Source: Pseudomonas sp. GR 6-02 (lineage in GTDB: Bacteria > Pseudomonadota > Gammaproteobacteria > Pseudomonadales > Pseudomonadaceae). Taken from it: DNA of 64,000 nucleotides. The notes below the pieces were generated by a model. It was not told where the DNA came from. It did not search any database and worked only from the letters and a program-made list of their open reading frames with translations. Positions 60,260 through 64,000 of the stretch are shown in pieces (positions within the stretch are counted from its first letter, which is position 1; each line of letters opens with the position of its first letter). Location of the stretch: the NCBI RefSeq assembly GCF_001655615.1, contig NZ_CP011567.1, positions 5,986,001 to 6,050,000 on the forward strand. Direction: 5' to 3'. The position numbers and the translations under genes were made by a program.

Positions 60260-60985
60260 TCAGTTCTGCTTTTCGAACTTCAGATCCCACACGCCATGCC
60301 CAAGACGTTCGCCGCGGCGTTCGAACTTGGTGATCGGGCGTTCGGCCGGGCGCGGGACGCACTTGCCGTCTTCGGCGAGGTTGCGATAGCCCGGAGCGAC
60401 GTTCATCACTTCCAGCATGTACTCGGCGTACGGCTCCCAGTCGGTGGCCATGTGCAACACACCGCCGACCTTCAACTTGCTGCGCACCAGCTCAGCGAAC
60501 GATGCCTGAACGATACGACGCTTGTGGTGACGGCTCTTGTGCCACGGATCCGGGAAAAACAGCATCAGGCGGTCGAGGCTGTTGTCGGCGATGCAACGGT
60601 TGAGCACTTCGATCGCATCGCAATCGTAGACACGCAGGTTGGTCAGGCCCTGAGTCAGCACGCCATTGAGCAGCGCGCCAACACCCGGACGGTGAACTTC
60701 AACGCCAATGAAATCCTGCTCCGGCGAGGCCGCGGCCATTTCCAACAGCGAATGGCCCATGCCGAAACCGATTTCCAGCGAGCGCGGCGCCGAACGGCCG
60801 AACACCCGGTCGAAATCCACCGGCGCATCGGCCAGAGGCAGCACGAACAGCGGAGCGCCCTGCTCCAGGCCGCGTTGCTGGCCTTCGGTCATGCGCCCGG
60901 CGCGCATCACGAAACTCTTGATGCGGCGGTGTTGGCGCTCTTCGCCTTCTTCCTGCTGGATAGGCGTGTCGTTTGATTCAGTCAT
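60260..60985 (-). CDS. trmB: tRNA (guanine-N7)-methyltransferase
   Basis: 241 residues; methylates G46 of tRNAs. [15 protein letters not shown] is SAM motif [22 protein letters not shown] is the TrmB signature. ATG 60985 is used (a TTG precedes it). Nine bases after thiG. Confidence 0.96.
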   Translation of the reverse strand: MTESNDTPIQQEEGEERQHRRIKSFVMRAGRMTEGQQRGLEQGAPLFVLPLADAPVDFDRVFGRSAPRSLEIGFGMGHSLLEMAAASPEQDFIGVEVHRPGVGALLNGVLTQGLTNLRVYDCDAIEVLNRCIADNSLDRLMLFFPDPWHKSRHHKRRIVQASFAELVRSKLKVGGVLHMATDWEPYAEYMLEVMNVAPGYRNLAEDGKCVPRPAERPITKFERRGERLGHGVWDLKFEKQN

Positions 60986-60994
60986 CAATGGCTC

Positions 60995-61789
60995 TTACTT
61001 GATCAGACCATCCAGCGGCGAGGAGGCGCTGGCATAGAGTTTTTTCGGCATGCGGCCCGCGAGGTAGGCCAGACGACCTGCCACGATGGCGTGTTTCATG
61101 GCTTCAGCCATCATGATCGGCTGCTGGGCATGGGCGATGGCCGAGTTCATCAGCACCGCTTCACAGCCCAGCTCCATGGCGATGGTGGCGTCGGAGGCAG
61201 TACCGACACCGGCATCCACCAGCACCGGAATTTTCGCCTCTTCGAGGATGATCTGCAGGTTGTACGGGTTGCAGATCCCCAGGCCCGAGCCGATCAGACC
61301 AGCCAGCGGCATGACCGCGATACAACCGATTTCCGCCAGTTGACGGGCAATGATCGGATCATCGCTGGTGTACACCATCACGTCGAAACCTTCCTTGACC
61401 AGCACTTCGGCGGCCTTGAGGGTTTCGATCACGTTGGGGAACAGGGTTTTCTGATCCGCCAGCACTTCCAGCTTCACCAGGTTGTGGCCGTCGAGCAGCT
61501 CACGGGCCAGGCGGCAGGTGCGCACGGCTTCAATGGCGTCGTAGCAACCGGCAGTGTTCGGCAGGAAGGTGTAGCGATCCGGCGACAGGACTTCGAGCAG
61601 GTTCGGTTCGCCCGGGTTCTGGCCGAGGTTGGTCCGGCGCACGGCGAAGGTGACGATCTCGGCACCCGAAGCCTCGATGGCCAGGCGGGTTTCTTCCATG
61701 TCACGGTACTTGCCGGTGCCTACCAGCAAACGCGACTGGTAAGTACGACCGGCCAGGACGAAGGGCTTGTCGCTACGAACGATGCTCAT
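60995..61789 (-). CDS. thiG: Thiazole synthase
   Basis: 264 residues, TIM barrel. Forms the thiazole ring of thiamine from DXP, dehydroglycine and ThiS thiocarboxylate. [10 protein letters not shown], the Schiff-base Lys region [16 protein letters not shown] and [21 protein letters not shown] are present. ATG 61789 fits family starts; the open frame upstream lies in the thiS-thiG gap. Confidence 0.96.
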   Translation of the reverse strand: MSIVRSDKPFVLAGRTYQSRLLVGTGKYRDMEETRLAIEASGAEIVTFAVRRTNLGQNPGEPNLLEVLSPDRYTFLPNTAGCYDAIEAVRTCRLARELLDGHNLVKLEVLADQKTLFPNVIETLKAAEVLVKEGFDVMVYTSDDPIIARQLAEIGCIAVMPLAGLIGSGLGICNPYNLQIILEEAKIPVLVDAGVGTASDATIAMELGCEAVLMNSAIAHAQQPIMMAEAMKHAIVAGRLAYLAGRMPKKLYASASSPLDGLIK

Positions 61790-61852
61790 GGGAAATCCTC
61801 TGTTGGGGTGAGGTTCTTGCACAATGATTCTGTGGCCGCTCGGGCCGGGCGG

Positions 61853-62053
61853 CTAGCCGCCGCCGATGGCGTGTACCACTTCGACCGAGTCGCCGTCGTT
61901 CAGCGTGGTTTCAGCGTGCTGGCTGCGCGGGACGATATCCAGATTGAGCTCGACCGCCACCCGGCGCCCGGTCAGTTCCAGACGGGTCAGCAGGGCCGCA
62001 ACGGTTTCACCGTCGGGCAGTTCAAGGGATTCGCCGTTCAACTGAATGCGCAT
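61853..62053 (-). CDS. thiS: Sulphur carrier protein ThiS
   Basis: 66 residues, ubiquitin-like: [22 protein letters not shown], ending VVHAIGGG, the C-terminal Gly-Gly that becomes thiocarboxylate. The next gene in the unit, thiG, is its partner. ATG 62053 gives the standard length; the six-codon extension upstream is not conserved in type. Confidence 0.94.
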   Translation of the reverse strand: MRIQLNGESLELPDGETVAALLTRLELTGRRVAVELNLDIVPRSQHAETTLNDGDSVEVVHAIGGG

Positions 62054-62143
62054 GCCGAATGCCGCCATCATTTTTAGGGGCTGGCATTCTAGCCCGATCA
62101 GACTTGGCGACCCAAGCCATTCGTCACGAAATGGACTGCGTGG

Positions 62144-62515
62144 TCAGCTCAGCCGCCAGGCGGCTAGCCCCAGGCAAACCCAGCCGACCAGAAACGCGAG
62201 GCCGCCGAACGGTGTAACGATCCCGAGCTTGCTGACGCCGGTCATCGTCAGCAGGTACAGGCTGCCGGAAAACAACACAATGCCGAGAGCAAAAGACGCG
62301 CCGGCCCAGGTAATCAGACGACCGGGAATCTGCGTGGCCAGCAATGCAACACCCAGCAACGCCAGGGTATGCACCAGTTGATAAGTGACGCCCGTGTGGA
62401 AAATCGCCAAATACTCAGGCGTCAGGCGGTTTTTCAGGCCGTGGGCGGCGAATGCGCCCAAGGCAACGCCGGTGAATCCGAAGAAAGCGGCAAGCATCAG
62501 AAAGCCACGCAGCAT
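62144..62515 (-). CDS. DUF423 family membrane protein
   Basis: 123 residues with four membrane helices: MLAAFFGFTGVALGAFAAHGLKNRL is the DUF423 signature, then YQLVHTLALLGVALL and GIVLFSGSLYLLTMTG. Function unknown. Divergent from mtgA (74 nt). Confidence 0.92.
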   Translation of the reverse strand: MLRGFLMLAAFFGFTGVALGAFAAHGLKNRLTPEYLAIFHTGVTYQLVHTLALLGVALLATQIPGRLITWAGASFALGIVLFSGSLYLLTMTGVSKLGIVTPFGGLAFLVGWVCLGLAAWRLS

Positions 62516-62550
62516 GAAGAACTCCAGTCAGACTCGATCAGCAGGGTCTG

Positions 62551-62556
62551 TATAAT
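62551..62556 (+). promoter_or_regulatory. -10 box of mtgA
   Basis: A perfect TATAAT 34 nt before the mtgA start; no clear -35 (weak CAGAC-type sequence at the right distance). Confidence 0.45.
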
Positions 62557-62589
62557 GGCCGGCTCAACGGGTTCGGCCAAGCCATCTCT

Positions 62590-63312
62590 ATGCTGCAGTT
62601 AATTTTCCGTCGTTTAACAAAGGCCCTGCTCTGGTTCGCGGTCGGCAGTGTTTTGTTGGTTCTGCTGTTTCGGGTGGTGCCGCCACCGGGAACGGCATTG
62701 ATGGTCGAGCGCAAGATCGAATCCTGGGTCGACGGCGAGCCGATTGATTTGCAACGCACCTGGAAACCCTGGGATGAAATCTCCGACGACCTGAAAGTCG
62801 CGGTGATTGCCGGTGAAGACCAGAAGTTTGCCGAGCATTGGGGCTTTGATTTCAGCGCGATTCAGGCGGCGTTTGCACATAACGAGCGCGGCGGCTCGAT
62901 TCGCGGCGCAAGCACCCTGAGCCAGCAAGTGTCGAAAAACCTGTTTCTGTGGTCTGGCCGCAGCTGGCTGCGTAAAGGCCTGGAAGCCTGGTTTACCGGG
63001 CTGATCGAAGTGTTCTGGCCCAAGCAGCGGATTCTTGAGGTATACCTTAATAGCGTCGAGTGGGATGAAGGTGTGTTCGGCGCCGAAGCAGCGGCCCGGC
63101 ATCACTTTGGCGTGGGCGCTGGTTCGCTGTCCCGGCAGCAGGCAAGTTTGTTGGCCGCGGTACTGCCGAACCCGCGGGTGTGGAGTGCCAGCCATCCGAC
63201 TTCTTACGTTGCAAGGCGGGCGGGGTGGATTCGCCAGCAGATGAATCAGTTGGGCGGGGACAGCTATCTGGTCGGCCTCAACGATTCCCGCCGGGCGCCA
63301 TGGGCTCAATGA
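62590..63312 (+). CDS. mtgA: Monofunctional peptidoglycan glycosyltransferase
   Basis: 240 residues: one N-terminal membrane helix (ALLWFAVGSVLLVLLFRVV), then a GT51 domain with the catalytic Glu in AGEDQKFAEHWGFD and the GASTLSQQVSKNL and RILEVYLNSVEWDEGVFGAEAAA motifs. Polymerises lipid II into glycan chains without a transpeptidase domain. Confidence 0.96.
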   Translation: MLQLIFRRLTKALLWFAVGSVLLVLLFRVVPPPGTALMVERKIESWVDGEPIDLQRTWKPWDEISDDLKVAVIAGEDQKFAEHWGFDFSAIQAAFAHNERGGSIRGASTLSQQVSKNLFLWSGRSWLRKGLEAWFTGLIEVFWPKQRILEVYLNSVEWDEGVFGAEAAARHHFGVGAGSLSRQQASLLAAVLPNPRVWSASHPTSYVARRAGWIRQQMNQLGGDSYLVGLNDSRRAPWAQ

Positions 63313-63361
63313 CACCGAAGATCCCACAAAGTCGACGCTAAACCGGAAATTGGGCAGAAAC

Positions 63362-63397
63362 AAAAACGCCCCGATCAATGATCGGGGCGTTTTTTAT
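63362..63397. terminator. Bidirectional terminator between mtgA and rpoH
   Basis: AAAAACGCCCCGATC, loop AAT, GATCGGGGCGTTTTTT. Serves both convergent genes. Confidence 0.95.
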
Positions 63398-63411
63398 TGC
63401 CTTCGCGCGGG

Positions 63412-64000
63412 TTACGCAGCGATCGACAACTTGAGCTTGTTCATCGCGCTCTTCTCGAGCTGACGAATACGCTCGGCCGACACGTTGTACTTCTGCGCCA
63501 GGTCGTGCAGCGTGGCTTTTTCTTCTGCCAGCCAGCGCTGGTAGAGAATGTCGCGGCTGCGGTCGTCCAGCACTTCAAGCGCTTCGTGCAGGTTGTGGTT
63601 GGAGTTGTCGCTCCAGTCGGCATCTTCCAGTTGACGGGCCGGGTCGTACCGGTGGTCTTCCAGGTAGTTGGCCGGCGATTGGAAGGCACTGTCGTCGTCC
63701 GCTTCCGCGGCCGGGTCGAAGGCCATGTCATGGCCGGTCAGGCGACTTTCCATCTCACGCACTTCCCGCGGCTCTACGCCGAGGCTTTCCGCCACACGGT
63801 GGACTTCCTCGTTGTTCAGCCAGGCCAGACGTTTCTTCTGGCTGCGCAGGTTGAAGAACAGCTTGCGCTGAGCCTTGGTGGTCGCGACTTTGACGATCCG
63901 CCAGTTGCGCAGGATGAACTCGTGGATTTCCGCCTTGATCCAGTGCACCGCAAAGGACACCAGGCGCACACCCATTTCCGGGTTGAAACGCTTGACCGCT
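63412..64000 (-). CDS. rpoH: RNA polymerase heat-shock sigma factor sigma-32 (5' end missing)
   Basis: The C-terminal ~196 residues are visible and the frame is open to the window edge, so the start lies outside; the ATG at 63975 is internal. Region 2.4 ([34 protein letters not shown]) contains the RpoH box QRKLFFNLR that is specific to sigma-32. Region 4 ends with [29 protein letters not shown], the -35-binding helix-turn-helix. Controls the heat-shock regulon. Confidence 0.97.
   Translation of the reverse strand, partial: AVKRFNPEMGVRLVSFAVHWIKAEIHEFILRNWRIVKVATTKAQRKLFFNLRSQKKRLAWLNNEEVHRVAESLGVEPREVREMESRLTGHDMAFDPAAEADDDSAFQSPANYLEDHRYDPARQLEDADWSDNSNHNLHEALEVLDDRSRDILYQRWLAEEKATLHDLAQKYNVSAERIRQLEKSAMNKLKLSIAA

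Overview
This window is a stretch of core chromosome from a Pseudomonas of the P. fluorescens complex. The evidence is gene content and order: metK, ahcY and metF near one end; rhlE, a YceI/cytochrome b561 pair and bioA-rsmE; the type IV pilus Chp chemosensory cluster next to gshB, a tonB3-like gene, algH, yqgF and pyrRBC'; then pilT, yggS, proC, metXW, hemW, thiSG, mtgA and rpoH. The abundant REP/REPIN palindromes (GTGGCGAGGG..., GTAGGAGCGA..., AGATCGCAG...) fit the same group. No rRNA, tRNA, insertion sequence, prophage or CRISPR array was found. Both edges cut a gene: an ArsR/methyltransferase fusion on the left and rpoH on the right.

Region 1-16.3 kb is centred on the S-adenosylmethionine cycle. 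It holds an ArsR-methyltransferase regulator, metK, ahcY with a textbook SAH riboswitch, and metF. Between them lie ligB (a DNA ligase with a signal-peptide-like N-terminus), a DUF1090 protein, a lipoprotein cytochrome c, mltA, several transporters and rhlE. Region 16.3-24 kb holds yceI/cytochrome b561, a solitary YVTN beta-propeller gene in AT-richer DNA, a secreted flavin amine oxidase with a Lys/Ala/Pro tail, bioA, rsmE and a hemolysin III homologue. Region 24-32.5 kb is a complete biotin-independent malonate decarboxylase locus: mdcA, B, C, D, E, G, H and the madLM transporter in one tightly overlapping operon, with mdcR convergent to it.

Region 32.5-34.5 kb is the most accessory-looking part. 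It has an HTH-nucleotidyltransferase gene with a candidate operator and a small partner ORF, then a DUF6124 gene. About 130 nt upstream of that gene's start lies a strikingly structured leader: a 17-bp helix with three G-U pairs enclosing two hairpins, plus a competing 10-bp hairpin. I could not match this leader to any RNA family I know, and it is the best candidate here for an undescribed element. Region 34.5-44.5 kb is pilGHIJ-chpA-chpC. The methyltransferase pilK and methylesterase chpB known from P. aeruginosa are absent from it. ChpA is a 1967-residue hybrid kinase in which two of its phosphotransfer-like modules carry Thr in place of His.

Region 44.6-64 kb is housekeeping: glutathione synthesis, a TonB-like protein, pyrimidine synthesis (with a dihydroorotase-like subunit lacking its metal-binding histidines), pilT without pilU, proline and methionine synthesis (proC, metXW), nucleotide-pool cleaning, haem chaperone, tRNA modification, thiamine thiazole synthesis, peptidoglycan glycosyltransferase and the heat-shock sigma factor. 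All coordinates and motifs were read by eye. Family names come from motif recognition and synteny, without any database search.
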